This document shows positions 25,820 through 35,700 of a DNA stretch of 64,000 bases, in pieces. The stretch covers positions 124,001-188,000 of the forward strand of contig NZ_JAJGNO010000006.1 of NCBI RefSeq assembly GCF_020782235.1, written 5' to 3'. The stretch is from Sphingobium naphthae (GTDB lineage: Bacteria; Pseudomonadota; Alphaproteobacteria; Sphingomonadales; Sphingomonadaceae). The position numbers were made by a program, and so were the translations under genes. Position 1 is the first letter of the stretch. Each line of letters opens with the position of its first letter. Below the pieces are notes generated by a model. The model saw nothing but the letters and a program-made list of their open reading frames with translations, was not told the origin of the DNA and did not search any database.

Positions 25820-27820
25820 TCAGACTCCCGCCGCGAGGATGCGCGTGCGCTCTTCCTCGGTGCGCGTCACTTCCTCTACGGGGATGTAGAAGTCGCGCTT
25901 GTAGTTGAAGGTATGGACGATCGCGACCGCGACGATACCGATGAAGCTGAGGCCTGCGAGCCACCAGATATACCAGATCAGCGCGAAGCCGCAGAGCGTC
26001 GACAGGGCGGCCAGGATGACGCCGGTGCCGGTGCTGCTGGGCATGTGGATCGCCTTGAAGCCGGTCAGCGGACGCTCATAGCCGTTCTTCTTCATGTCCG
26101 CCCAGCTGTCGGCGTCGTAGACGACCGGCGTGAAGGCGAAATTATATTCCGGCGGCGGCGAGCTGGTCGCCCATTCGAGCGTGCGGCCGTCCCAGGGATC
26201 GCCCTCGACCGCCAGTTCCTTGCGCTTCCAGATCGACCAGGCGAACTGGACGAGCATGGCGCCGATGCCGGCCGCGATGATCGCGGCGCCGATCGCGGCG
26301 ACGACGAACCAGATCTGCAGCGACGGATCGTCGAACACGCGCATGCGGCGAGTGACGCCCATCAGGCCCAGCACATAGAGCGGGCCGAACGCCAGCCAGA
26401 AGCCGATATTCCAGCACCAGAAGCTGACCTTGCCCCAGAACTGGTTCAGCCGGAAGCCGAACGCCTTGGGCCACCAATAGTTGATCGCCGCGAACAGGCC
26501 GAACAGCACGCCGCCGATGATCACATTGTGGAAGTGCGCGATCAGGAACAGCGAATTGTGCAGCACGAAGTCCGCCGGGGGCACCGCGAGCAGCACGCCG
26601 GTCATGCCGCCGACCGTGAAGGTCAGCATGAAGGCGACCGCCCACATCATCGGCAGTTCGAACCGGATGCGGCCGCGATACATGGTGAAGAGCCAGTTGA
26701 ACAGCTTGGCGCCCGTCGGGATCGAGATGATCATCGTCGTGATGCCGAAGAAGCTGTTGACGCTGGCGCCCGAACCCATGGTGAAGAAGTGGTGCAGCCA
26801 CACGAGGTACGACAGCACCATGATGCAGCAGGTCGCGTAGACCATGGAGGTGTAGCCGAACAGGCGCTTGCTGCAGAAGGTCGACACGACTTCGGAGAAG
26901 ACGCCGAACAGCGGCAGGATGAGGATGTAGACTTCCGGGTGGCCCCAGATCCAGATCAGGTTCACGTACATCATCGGGTTGCCGCCGAAGTCGTTCGTGA
27001 AGAAGTTGGTGCCGACATAGCGGTCCAGCGAGAGCAGGACCAGGGTGGCGGTGAGGATCGGGAAGGATGCGACGATCAGGATGTTCGCGCAGAGCGACGT
27101 CCAGGTGAAGACGGGCATCTTCATCAGGCTCATGCCCGGCGCGCGCATCTTCACGATGGTCGCGATCAGGTTGATGCCCGACAAGGTCGTGCCGACGCCC
27201 GCCACCTGCAACGCCCAGATATAATAGTCCACGCCGGTCGCGGGGCTGTAGTCGATGCCAGACAGCGGCGGATAGGCGAGCCAGCCGGTCTGGGCGAATT
27301 CGCCCAGGAACAGCGAAGCCATCACCAGCACCGCGCCGCCCGTCGTCATCCAGAAGCTGAAATTGTTCAGGAACGGGAAGCTGACGTCGCGCGCGCCGAT
27401 CTGCAGCGGGACGATATAGTTCATCAGGCCAGTGATGAACGGCATCGCCACGAAGAAGATCATGATCACGCCATGGGCGGTGAACACCTGGTCATAATGG
27501 TGCGCGTTCAGATAGCCTTCGGACCCGTTGAAGGCCCAGGCCTGCTGCAGGCGCATCATGATGGCGTCGGCAAAGCCGCGCAGGAACATGATGAGGCCCA
27601 GCACCATGTACATGATGCCGATCTTCTTGTGATCGACGCTGGTGAACCATTCCTTCCAGAGATAGCCCCAGAGGCGGAAATAGGTGAGGGCGCCGACGAC
27701 CGCCGCGCCGCCCAAGACGACGGCGCAGAAGGTCGCGACGACGATGGGCTCATGCCATGGGAAGCTGTCCCATGTCAGACGACCGAAGATCATCTGCGTT
27801 GTTGTGAGTGTGCCAGTCAT
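25820..27820 (-). CDS. cyoB: Cytochrome o ubiquinol oxidase subunit I
   Basis: Catalytic haem-copper subunit: oxidises ubiquinol, reduces oxygen to water and pumps protons. 666 residues, the normal length. Low-spin haem ligand H116 (TAHG), CuB ligands H293 (in WGHPEVYI, with the E295 and Tyr298 cross-link region) and H342/H343, K-channel lysine K371, and haem ligands H428/H430 (AHFH) are all present. About 15 membrane helices. The gene begins five bases after cyoA, so translation is coupled. All metal-site residues are intact; I see no reason to doubt activity. Confidence 0.98.
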   Translation of the reverse strand: MTGTLTTTQMIFGRLTWDSFPWHEPIVVATFCAVVLGGAAVVGALTYFRLWGYLWKEWFTSVDHKKIGIMYMVLGLIMFLRGFADAIMMRLQQAWAFNGSEGYLNAHHYDQVFTAHGVIMIFFVAMPFITGLMNYIVPLQIGARDVSFPFLNNFSFWMTTGGAVLVMASLFLGEFAQTGWLAYPPLSGIDYSPATGVDYYIWALQVAGVGTTLSGINLIATIVKMRAPGMSLMKMPVFTWTSLCANILIVASFPILTATLVLLSLDRYVGTNFFTNDFGGNPMMYVNLIWIWGHPEVYILILPLFGVFSEVVSTFCSKRLFGYTSMVYATCCIMVLSYLVWLHHFFTMGSGASVNSFFGITTMIISIPTGAKLFNWLFTMYRGRIRFELPMMWAVAFMLTFTVGGMTGVLLAVPPADFVLHNSLFLIAHFHNVIIGGVLFGLFAAINYWWPKAFGFRLNQFWGKVSFWCWNIGFWLAFGPLYVLGLMGVTRRMRVFDDPSLQIWFVVAAIGAAIIAAGIGAMLVQFAWSIWKRKELAVEGDPWDGRTLEWATSSPPPEYNFAFTPVVYDADSWADMKKNGYERPLTGFKAIHMPSSTGTGVILAALSTLCGFALIWYIWWLAGLSFIGIVAVAIVHTFNYKRDFYIPVEEVTRTEEERTRILAAGV

Positions 27821-27825
27821 GGGCC

Positions 27826-28953
27826 TTACCGATGCTGCGCGTGCGCGTCAGCGCCGCTGGGGTTGGTGTGGTCGATCGCCGGTTCGTGGTGCGGACCGGG
27901 CGCGCCAGGGGCGTCGGGAGCGGTCTCCTGGCCCTTATTCTGGTCGCTCTGTTCGATCACATGGCTGTTGGGGAAGTCATATTGCAGGCCCTTGGTGTCA
28001 TGCGCCGACTCCTTGCCCGCGCCGCCCATCATGTTGATGTGCATCAGCTCACCCATGCAGCGCTGGCCGGGCTTGGGGCAGAGGTTGACGACCGCGTCGA
28101 ACAGCTTGGGATCGGTCGTGCCGAAATAGGCGACCGGGGCCTTCTCGCTCGGCTTTGCCAGCGCGAGATAGACGTTCCGGTCCAGCATCGTGCTGCTGGC
28201 CTTCACCCGCGCCGCCCAGGCGTCGAACGCGCCCTGGTCCATCGCCTTGTAGGCGAAGCGCATATGAGTGAAGCCCGCGCCCGAATAGTTGGCGGAAAAG
28301 CCGGTGCCGGTCGCGGCCTTGTTGGCGACGGCGTGCAACTGCGTCTTCATCCCCGGCATGGCGTAGATCTGGCCGGCGAGTTCGGGAACGTAGAAGCTGT
28401 TCATGACGGTCGAGGCAGTGATATCGAAATGCACCGGCACATTGGTCGGCAGCGCCAGTTCGTTGACGGTCGCCACGCCCAGATCGGGATAGATGAACAG
28501 CCATTTCCAGTCGAGCGCGACGACCTGGACCGTCAGCGGCTTGACCTTCGGGTCGACCTTGGTTTCGGCATCGATCCGGTCGAGCGGGCGATAGGGGTCC
28601 AGCTTGTGCGTGCTCACCCAGGTCAGCGCGCCGAGCGCGATGATGATCAGCAGCGGCGCGGACCAGATCAGCAGCTCCAGCTTGGTGCTGTGATCCCAGT
28701 CCGGATCATAGTCCGCATCGGTCGCCTTGTTCGTGGCGCGGTAGCGCAGCGCGAAGAAGACCACCAGGGCCATGACGGGCAGGACGATGAGGAGCATCAG
28801 CGCGGTCGAGATCAGGATCAGATCGCGCTGCTGCACCGCAATATCGCCCGTCGGGTTCATCACGACCCAGTTGCAGCCCGCCAGCGGCGCTGCGAGGATC
28901 GGGGCGGACCAGCGCAAAAGCCTGATCCATCGGGGTGAGTGTGGCTGTGACAT
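27826..28953 (-). CDS. cyoA: Cytochrome o ubiquinol oxidase subunit II
   Basis: A lipoprotein subunit of 375 residues: signal peptide ending LAAPLAGC (lipobox), two membrane helices (about 45-65 and 85-105), and a periplasmic cupredoxin domain. As expected of a quinol oxidase, the CuA cysteines of cytochrome c oxidases are missing from the domain. A hydrophilic tail beyond the E. coli end is rich in Pro, His and Asp (HHEPAIDH). ATG 28953 is preferred to 29022 because it opens the signal peptide. First gene of cyoABCD-surf1-regB-regA, divergent from the MFS gene. Confidence 0.96.
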   Translation of the reverse strand: MSQPHSPRWIRLLRWSAPILAAPLAGCNWVVMNPTGDIAVQQRDLILISTALMLLIVLPVMALVVFFALRYRATNKATDADYDPDWDHSTKLELLIWSAPLLIIIALGALTWVSTHKLDPYRPLDRIDAETKVDPKVKPLTVQVVALDWKWLFIYPDLGVATVNELALPTNVPVHFDITASTVMNSFYVPELAGQIYAMPGMKTQLHAVANKAATGTGFSANYSGAGFTHMRFAYKAMDQGAFDAWAARVKASSTMLDRNVYLALAKPSEKAPVAYFGTTDPKLFDAVVNLCPKPGQRCMGELMHINMMGGAGKESAHDTKGLQYDFPNSHVIEQSDQNKGQETAPDAPGAPGPHHEPAIDHTNPSGADAHAQHR

Positions 28954-29141
28954 GGGCGCGCGCCTACCTTGTCCGCAGCGAGTCTGCCAGTGGGCAATTT
29001 GTCCAAACATGTGCGGACGCAAAAAATGTTACGCATGTGGGATACCGCTTAGACTCTATCGGTTTTCTGTTATGTTGCCATTCCCTGGCCGCTGGAAGAC
29101 GAGCATACCGCACCGGCGGCCCAGCCAAGGAGCGGATGTAT
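28954..29141. promoter_or_regulatory. Divergent promoter region between the cyo operon and the MFS transporter
   Basis: This 188-base region must hold the promoter of the seven-gene cyo-surf1-regBA operon and that of the MFS gene. A direct repeat-like pair CATGTGCGGA (29009 area) and CATGTGGGAT (29034 area) flanks an A-rich run. I could not place -35/-10 boxes or a RegA site with confidence. Confidence 0.4.
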
Positions 29142-30473
29142 ATGAGTTCAGGGGCCATAGCCTTCACCTCCACGCCACTTGAGGATGATGCGCGCAAGAT
29201 CAACGCGCGCGACCACAAGGTCGCGCCGGGGGATATTTCCATCGGTGTGATCATCGGTCGCACCTCCGAATTTTTCGACTTCTTCGTCTACGCCATCGCT
29301 TCGGTGATCGTGTTCCCCAGCCTCGTCTTCCCCTATGTGGATGCGCTGACCGGCACGCTCTATTCCTTCGCCATCTTCGCCGTCGCCTTCGTGACGCGGC
29401 CGATCGGCTCGCTGATCTTCATGGCCATCGACCGCCACTACGGCCGCGGCACCAAGCTGACCGGCGCGCTGTTCCTGCTCGGCAGTTCGACCGTCGCGAT
29501 CGCCTTTCTACCCGGTTATGAGACGATTGGCCATTATGCCGCAGTGGTGCTGATCGTCCTGCGCGCGGCGCAGGGCATTGCTCTTGGCGGCACCTGGGAT
29601 GGCCTCGCTTCGCTCCTGTCGCTCAACGCGCCGCAGCATCAGCGCGGCTGGTATGCGATGGTGCCGCAACTCGGCGCGCCGCTGGCGCTGCTGGTGGCGA
29701 GCGGGCTGTTCGCCTTCTTCCTGCTCAACCTGTCGGAAGCCGATTTCCTCAGCTGGGGCTGGCGGTATCCGTTCTTCGTCGCCTTCGCGATCAACGTCGT
29801 CGCGCTGTTCGCGCGCCTGCGGATCGTCGTGACGCATGAGTTCGAGCGGCTCTTCGAACAGCGCGACCTCGTTCCCTCGCCGGTGCTGCCGACGGTGAAG
29901 CGCGAAGGGCGCAACATCATCCTGGGCGCCTTCGCACCGCTGGCGAGCTTCGCGCTCTTCCACATGGTCACGGTGTTCCCGCTGTCCTGGATCGCGCTCT
30001 ACACCGAACAGCCGATCGAACGTTTTCTGGTGATCGAGATGATCGGCGCGTCGGTGGGGCTGCTGGCGATCGTCGTGTCCGGCTTCATCGCCGACCAGAT
30101 CGGTCGCCGCTCGCTGCTGGGCTGGTCGGCCGGCGGCATCGCGATTTTCGCGCTGATGGCGCCGCTGCTGCTGGATGGTGGGGATCTGGGCGAAGTCGCC
30201 TTCATGATCCTGGGCTTCATGCTGCTGGGCCTGGCCTTCGGCCAGTCGTCGGGCGTGGTCGCCTCCAACTTCGCGACCGAGGCGCGCTATACCAGTTCCG
30301 CGCTGACGTCGGACCTGGCCTGGCTGGTCGGCGCGGGCTTCGCGCCGCTCGTCGCCCTGCTGCTGTCGGTGAAGTTCGGTCTGGCTGCGTCGGGCATCTA
30401 CCTGCTGTCGGGCGCAGTGGCGACCATGGTTGCGCTCTACATCAACAAGGAACTGGCCGGCCGCGATCGTTGA
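29142..30473 (+). CDS. MFS transporter of the metabolite:H+ symporter (MHS) type
   Basis: A 443-residue inner-membrane protein with about 12 helices. The N-terminal IGRTSEFFDFFVYAIAS resembles the GNxxEWYDFxxY start of MHS transporters such as ShiA, KgtP and ProP, and RPIGSLIFMAIDRHYGRG is the loop 2-3 MFS signature. Substrates of the family are carboxylates, shikimate or compatible solutes; this one cannot be assigned. AAGGAG (29127-29132) lies nine bases before ATG 29142 and three before ATG 29136, so 29142 is preferred. A terminator hairpin follows at 30520. Confidence 0.9.
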   Translation: MSSGAIAFTSTPLEDDARKINARDHKVAPGDISIGVIIGRTSEFFDFFVYAIASVIVFPSLVFPYVDALTGTLYSFAIFAVAFVTRPIGSLIFMAIDRHYGRGTKLTGALFLLGSSTVAIAFLPGYETIGHYAAVVLIVLRAAQGIALGGTWDGLASLLSLNAPQHQRGWYAMVPQLGAPLALLVASGLFAFFLLNLSEADFLSWGWRYPFFVAFAINVVALFARLRIVVTHEFERLFEQRDLVPSPVLPTVKREGRNIILGAFAPLASFALFHMVTVFPLSWIALYTEQPIERFLVIEMIGASVGLLAIVVSGFIADQIGRRSLLGWSAGGIAIFALMAPLLLDGGDLGEVAFMILGFMLLGLAFGQSSGVVASNFATEARYTSSALTSDLAWLVGAGFAPLVALLLSVKFGLAASGIYLLSGAVATMVALYINKELAGRDR

Positions 30474-30519
30474 TCGCCAAAGGCAGGTCCTCGTCACGCT
30501 GATATCGACGCAGCTTCCC

Positions 30520-30560
30520 CGCGCCGCCCTGACGAACCGTTCGGGCGGCGCGTCTTGTTT
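30520..30560 (+). terminator. Intrinsic terminator after the MFS gene
   Basis: Ten-bp GC arms CGCGCCGCCC (30520-30529) and GGGCGGCGCG (30543-30552) are followed by TCTTGTTT. It lies between the convergent MFS and GT2 genes and ends the plus-strand transcript. Confidence 0.7.
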
Positions 30561-30586
30561 CGGCGCGGCGGGGCTCCGCGATACGG

Positions 30587-31432
30587 CTATTGCGCCTTAC
30601 GCATCCTGGCGAGCCCCTTGCGGTCGAACCAGCCGACCAGGCCGGGGCGCGGCCGCCAGCGCGGCAGCCATGCGCCATAAAGGCTGGCCATCCGGCGCGG
30701 CAGGCCTTGCGGTCCTTCACGCGCCATGATGTCGGACACGATCCGGTTCTGGTAGAAGCGGACGGAATAGTTGATCAGCCGCTTATATTGCATCAGCCAG
30801 GTGGATGGGCGCGCCAGGCTGACCTGTTCGGCGAAGAAGCCCGCGCCCTCGCACGCCAGCACGCGGTCATGCGCCCATTGGCTGTCATCCTCCAGATCGG
30901 TATGCGCCCAGGCGGCAACCAGCCCATCGTCGCCGATCAGGTCGTCGGGCAGGCGCAGGCCGCGCGCGCGGATGGCGGCGACGAAGCGGCCGGACAGGGC
31001 GTAGAGATCGCCGAACAACCCGCCTTCTGCGCGCAGCCCGGCGCGATATAGCTCCACTTTGCGGCCGTTCATCGGCATGCCCGCCGCCGCGTTCGCGCCT
31101 GGCCGCGCGGCGAGATCGGCGATCAGCGCGTCGATCGATCCGGCGGCGATTTCCGCGTCGCCATCCATGAAGATGACGGCGCTTTCCCGCCCGGTCAGCA
31201 GATCATGGACAAAATGGTTCCAGGTCCGCGCCTTGCCGCCCTGCGCAATGTCGTGGACGATCACATGGGGCCGGTCAGCGGCGGCCGTCCTGGCGCGCGC
31301 CGCCGTGGCGTCGCTGGTGCCGTTCACCAGCACATGAAAGATCGTGTCGGGGCGACCGAGCGGCAGCGAGGCGAGGCAGGCGGCGATCCGCCGTTCCTCC
31401 TGATGCGCGAAGATGCCGACCGCGACCGTCAT
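30587..31432 (-). CDS. Family 2 glycosyltransferase
   Basis: A 281-residue GT-A enzyme. The N-terminal MTVAVGIFAHQEERRIAACL is the first strand and nucleotide-contact region, VIFMDGDAEI is the DxD metal site (about residue 92), and a C-terminal region with basic, amphipathic helices (about 215-281) may contact the membrane. It probably transfers a sugar to a surface polymer or lipid. ATG 31432 lies five bases after the amt stop, giving an amt-GT2 operon; the longer open frame reaching into amt is a shadow. Sugar donor unknown. Confidence 0.88.
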   Translation of the reverse strand: MTVAVGIFAHQEERRIAACLASLPLGRPDTIFHVLVNGTSDATAARARTAAADRPHVIVHDIAQGGKARTWNHFVHDLLTGRESAVIFMDGDAEIAAGSIDALIADLAARPGANAAAGMPMNGRKVELYRAGLRAEGGLFGDLYALSGRFVAAIRARGLRLPDDLIGDDGLVAAWAHTDLEDDSQWAHDRVLACEGAGFFAEQVSLARPSTWLMQYKRLINYSVRFYQNRIVSDIMAREGPQGLPRRMASLYGAWLPRWRPRPGLVGWFDRKGLARMRKAQ

Positions 31433-31437
31433 GGCGA

Positions 31438-32709
31438 TCAGCGGAAGTCCCAGCCCTGTTCGCCATGCTGCGCGGCGTCCAGGCCCTCGGCTTCCGCCTG
31501 GGCCGTGACGCGCATCGGCAGGATGACGGACACGGCAAGCGCGGCGATGGCGCTGCCGACCATGGCCCAGAGCGCGACCACGGCCAGGCCGATGCCCTGG
31601 CTGATCAGTGCGTCGGTGACGCTGATGCCCGCTTCGAACCCGACGCCGCCCAGCCAGGGCAGGACGAAGAGCGGCAGCAGCAGCGCGCCCGTCGCGCCCC
31701 CCAGGCCATGGATCACGAAGATGCCGGCGCCATCGTCCACGCGGCGCCGCAGGACGCCGAGCCCCAGTCGCGACAGCAGGGCTGCGATGCCGCCGATCAG
31801 CATCGCGCCGCCGCTGCCGACCAGCGCGGCGCAGGCGGCGATTGCCGCGATGCCCGCCAGCGCGCCGGCCATGACGCCGCTGGCGCTGGCGCGGCCGCGG
31901 AGAATGCGGTCGATCAGGGCCCAGCACAGCGCACCGGCGCAGGCGGCGAAATGATGGTTGAGCAGCGCGGTGGCGGCGTCGTCCGTTGCGCCGAGCGCCC
32001 AGCCGCCGACAAGGCCGGACAAACCGATCCACAGCAGCGCGCCGCCCGTCAGGCTGAGGACGGGGCTGTGCCCCGAACCGGCGGCTTCGCGCCTTGCCCC
32101 GACGATAAGGGCGAGCGCGAGCGCCGAAAATCCCGCAGTGGCGTGCACGACCAGAGCGCCGGCAAAGTCCATCACCCCCAGCGCGGCGAGCCAGCCGCCG
32201 GCCCAGACGGCGTGGGCGATGGGGACATAGACCAGCAGCATCCAGAGCGGCGCGAAGGCCAGAAACCAGCCGAGCGACGTGCGTTCGGCGACCGCTCCGA
32301 TCAGCAGGCCGGCGCAGACCAGCAGGGCCGCCATCTGGAACAGTATGAAGGCGGATTCCGGAATGGTCAGCCCTTCGCGCAATGCCGCCAGATTGGCCAG
32401 CATCAGATTGGCGCTGCCCCCCAGCCAGGCGCCGCCCGGCGCGTAGACTAGGCTGTAGCCGGCGATCGCCCAGCCGAGCGAGAGGATGGCGACGACGCCT
32501 GCCCCCTGCGCCATGACGGACAGCGCGTTGCGGACATTGACCTGCCCGGCATGCCGCAGCATCAGCCCCGGCAGCGCCACCGCGAGCAGCAGGATGGAGC
32601 AGACGAGCGTCCAGCCCGTATCGCCGCTGTCGGCCGCCACCACCTGGGCAAAGGCGGGTTGGGGCAGGGCGATCATCAGGAACAGAAGCAGGGCAGGCAG
32701 GTGGCGCAT
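31438..32709 (-). CDS. amt: Ammonium transporter, Amt family
   Basis: 423 residues: a signal peptide (1-21, MRHLPALLLF through AFA) and eleven predicted membrane helices. The pore twin histidines are present as H189 (MDFAGALVVHAT, with D181 in the conserved Asp position) and H334 (GIFVIHGLGG). Amt channels pass ammonium into the cell and are usually paired with glnK; no glnK/glnB is adjacent here. Instead the gene lies between the giant glycosyltransferase (86 bases upstream) and the GT2 (5 bases downstream). Transport function is well supported; the odd context is not explained. Confidence 0.93.
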   Translation of the reverse strand: MRHLPALLLFLMIALPQPAFAQVVAADSGDTGWTLVCSILLLAVALPGLMLRHAGQVNVRNALSVMAQGAGVVAILSLGWAIAGYSLVYAPGGAWLGGSANLMLANLAALREGLTIPESAFILFQMAALLVCAGLLIGAVAERTSLGWFLAFAPLWMLLVYVPIAHAVWAGGWLAALGVMDFAGALVVHATAGFSALALALIVGARREAAGSGHSPVLSLTGGALLWIGLSGLVGGWALGATDDAATALLNHHFAACAGALCWALIDRILRGRASASGVMAGALAGIAAIAACAALVGSGGAMLIGGIAALLSRLGLGVLRRRVDDGAGIFVIHGLGGATGALLLPLFVLPWLGGVGFEAGISVTDALISQGIGLAVVALWAMVGSAIAALAVSVILPMRVTAQAEAEGLDAAQHGEQGWDFR

Positions 32710-32795
32710 CGCGGATCCCGGCTGAGGTGTCTGCGCCTTCCTAGCGCCGCCAGGGTAAAGACTTCAATAAGCAGGCGCCGACAGGCCGGCATCCG

Positions 32796-35700
32796 TCAGG
32801 CCCAGGGGAGCACATCGTCGCGGTGGCAGGCGATGAGGTCGGCGGCATAGACGCCGGACAGCGGGCTGAGCGCGAAGGAATCGAAATAGCGGTCGAGCAT
32901 ATCCTCGACATTGCGCGACAGCGAAGCCGACACATGCAGCCGATCCATCTGGCGCGAGGGGATGAAGAGATAATCGCGCGGCAATTGTCGGCTTCGCTGT
33001 CCGGAAAGCGAGGGGGCGATGCTCCAGTCCGTGACATGCGCCTTGATCCGATCGGGCGTCAGGTCGTGATAGCGATTGCCGAAGCGGCCAGGCGTCGAAG
33101 CGGCGTAGAGCCGCCCTGTCGCCGCAGAATAGGCGTCCGTCCGGTCCAGCCGGTCGAGCGTCCGCACCCAGTCGCCACGGATGGCGTGGGCGCTGTTGGT
33201 GATGAGCATCGGGCGGCCCGCACCCTGGCGCGGCAAGCGCTGGAACAGCTCGTCCATCGACGCGATGGTCTCGCAATGCGTCTGCTCCCCGCTCTGCGCG
33301 TCCAGCATCAGGCAATGCAGGACACCATCCTGCCGCCACAGGCCGGCGACGGCTCCGACTGCAGAGCCCAGCAGCGGGCGATTGGCCTTCAGCCAATGCA
33401 CCAGATCATCCTGCGACTGCGCCTCCACCACCATGTCCAGCGGCCGCGGCTCCTGCCGGGTGCCCAGGACCAGGGTGGCGGGTGTCGGGATGCGCAGGCG
33501 GGCGCGGTTGGCGTTGAAATCCTCAGTCGCGGTGATCTGATTATCGGCCTTGCCTTCCTGATAGCGGCCAAGCAGCGCTGGCACCATCAGCGGTGGCCAC
33601 TCCCGCGTGTAGCGCAGGATCAGATCCCAGTCGCCCAGGCGGCGCAGCGTTTCGTCGAAGCCGCCATAGAGGCCGTGCAGATGGCGTCGATGCACGAAGA
33701 TGTTGAGGTCGATGAAATTGCGCTCTTCCAATCGGCTGCGGTTGAAGGGGCAGAGGCGAATCGCTTTCTGCTCCTCCCACGCCGATGACGCGTCCGTGCC
33801 CGGAACCGTCCGACTGATGATCTGGCCGGCATAGGCGGTCTGATAGCCGCGCCTGTCCGCCAGCGCGGCGACCATGATGGCGAGATAGTCCTTGTCCCAC
33901 AGATTGTCCGTATCGAGATAGGCGATGATGTCGCCGCTGGCGCGCTCCAGCCCCAGATTGCGCGCGACCGAGACGCCGCGATTGTCGGGTAGCCGGATCA
34001 GGTGGATGCGCGGATCGGCGAAGTTTTGGACGCGCTGCGCCGTGTCATCGGTGCTGCCATCGTCGATGACGATCAGCTCCAGGGCGTCATGGCTTTGGTC
34101 GAGCACCGACTGGATCGCGTCGCCGATGACGGTGGCGCGATTATAGGCCGGCATGATGACGGAAACGCGTTCTTCCGGGGCCAATCTTCTGGCGCGCGCC
34201 GTCAGCAGCTGTTTCTCCATGTCGAGCTGCTGCAACAGCCCGGTCGCCAGCTCCGAATGGCCCACGCCCATCCGGTCCTCGCCATAGGACCATGAGAGAA
34301 AGCCGTGCAGCGAGACATAGGGTGAGAAGCCGCGATTGTCGTTCTTCACCGCCACGCTTTTCTTGACCAGGCATTGGGCGTCGCCGGCGAGGCGGAGTTC
34401 GATCGAGACGCTTTCCCGAAGCAGATAGCGGTTGCGCAACGGCAGCGCGAAGCCGTGGCGACCATCGCCGATCCCGGCGCGACGGAGGTCCTCGCGCGCG
34501 GCATCGGCGGGCATGGCGCTGGCGACCTGCTCATTGTCGATGATCACGTCCAGCCGCAGCCGGATGTCGGGATGAGCAAGATCGACGGCCCAGCCCTTGA
34601 GCTGGCCATCGGCCACCGTTTCGACCACAGCCTTCAGCCGTGGCGCCTGCGCCATGCCGATGCCCCTGTCGCTGCTCCAGACATCGCCTTGCAGGCCAGG
34701 GGAAACGGCGACACGCCGTCCCGTAGCGATGGTGCGCAGCGTATGGAGGGCGCGGTCCTCATCCATCCGCCGGGGGATTGGCAAGGTGAAGCCCGTGCCG
34801 TCGCCATAACCCGCCGCCGCGACGTCCGACCGGGCAAGGTCGGGCTCGATGCGGCGGATCGGAGCGCCATCGCGGAGCAGCCAGAGGCTGGCTGGGCGCC
34901 AGTCGGCATCGGCGGCCTCGCGCGTGGCCGCCCATCCGCTGATCCGCGCGTCGTTGCTTCGGTCGATCCGGCCTTGGCAGTCCGCCTCCTCCGGCATGCG
35001 GATGGCGTCGATCCGCTGATCGACATCCACCCGCCCGCGCAGATCGGCTTCGCCATCGTCGAGCGCTACGCGGGCGCAGCGGTCGAAGAGGGGGAGCAGA
35101 TCGGCCGAGGATCGGGCGACTGCCTGGCGAAGCGGCGCCACCACGCGCTGCGACAGATGATCGCGGATTGCGGCAGGTGCAGGACGGAGGGCGCGCGGCG
35201 CCATCCGACGCGCGCGTCGGAACTGGCCGCGAATGTCATAATATAGCGCTTCGATGCCGGGGAAGACGTAGGGCGAGCCATCGACGCGAGGCCGCGCATG
35301 GCTGGCGGGCTGAACGACGAGCGCGACGCCCCGGCGCTTCGCCGTCATCGTCCAGTCGATCATGGCCTGGCCGCTGACCTGCTCTTCGGGCAGGAAGCCG
35401 ATGCGGTCCAGCAGCGCGAGCGGGAGGAGCAGCGCGCCAGGACCGAGTGCCTGCGCCAGATAGGGCTGGCGCTCGATCATCGGATCGTCGCCTACCAGCA
35501 GCGGCTCCAGATGCGAACATCCGTCCGGATCATGGACGCTGCGAAAGCCGCCCTGCGCGATCCGGCCATTCGCCGCCAGCACAAGCGGCGCGACGATCGC
35601 GTCGTCCCGGCGTCGCACACGCAGCCGGGCGATCGCTGTTGCATCCAGCATCATGTTCGCGTCCAGCAGCAATGCCTGTTCGCAGCCATCATCCCGCATG

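Noticed and set aside
25796..28129. 777-residue plus-strand frame opposite cyoB
   Set aside because: Asp/His/Arg-rich shadow of the oxidase subunit.
28954..29141. A RegA or FNR box upstream of cyoA
   Set aside because: I found no convincing match to either consensus by eye; partial TTG and CATG words are too common.
30587..32032. Extending the GT2 gene upstream to 32032
   Set aside because: The extra 200 residues are an Arg/Gly-rich shadow of amt; ATG 31432 sits right after the amt stop.
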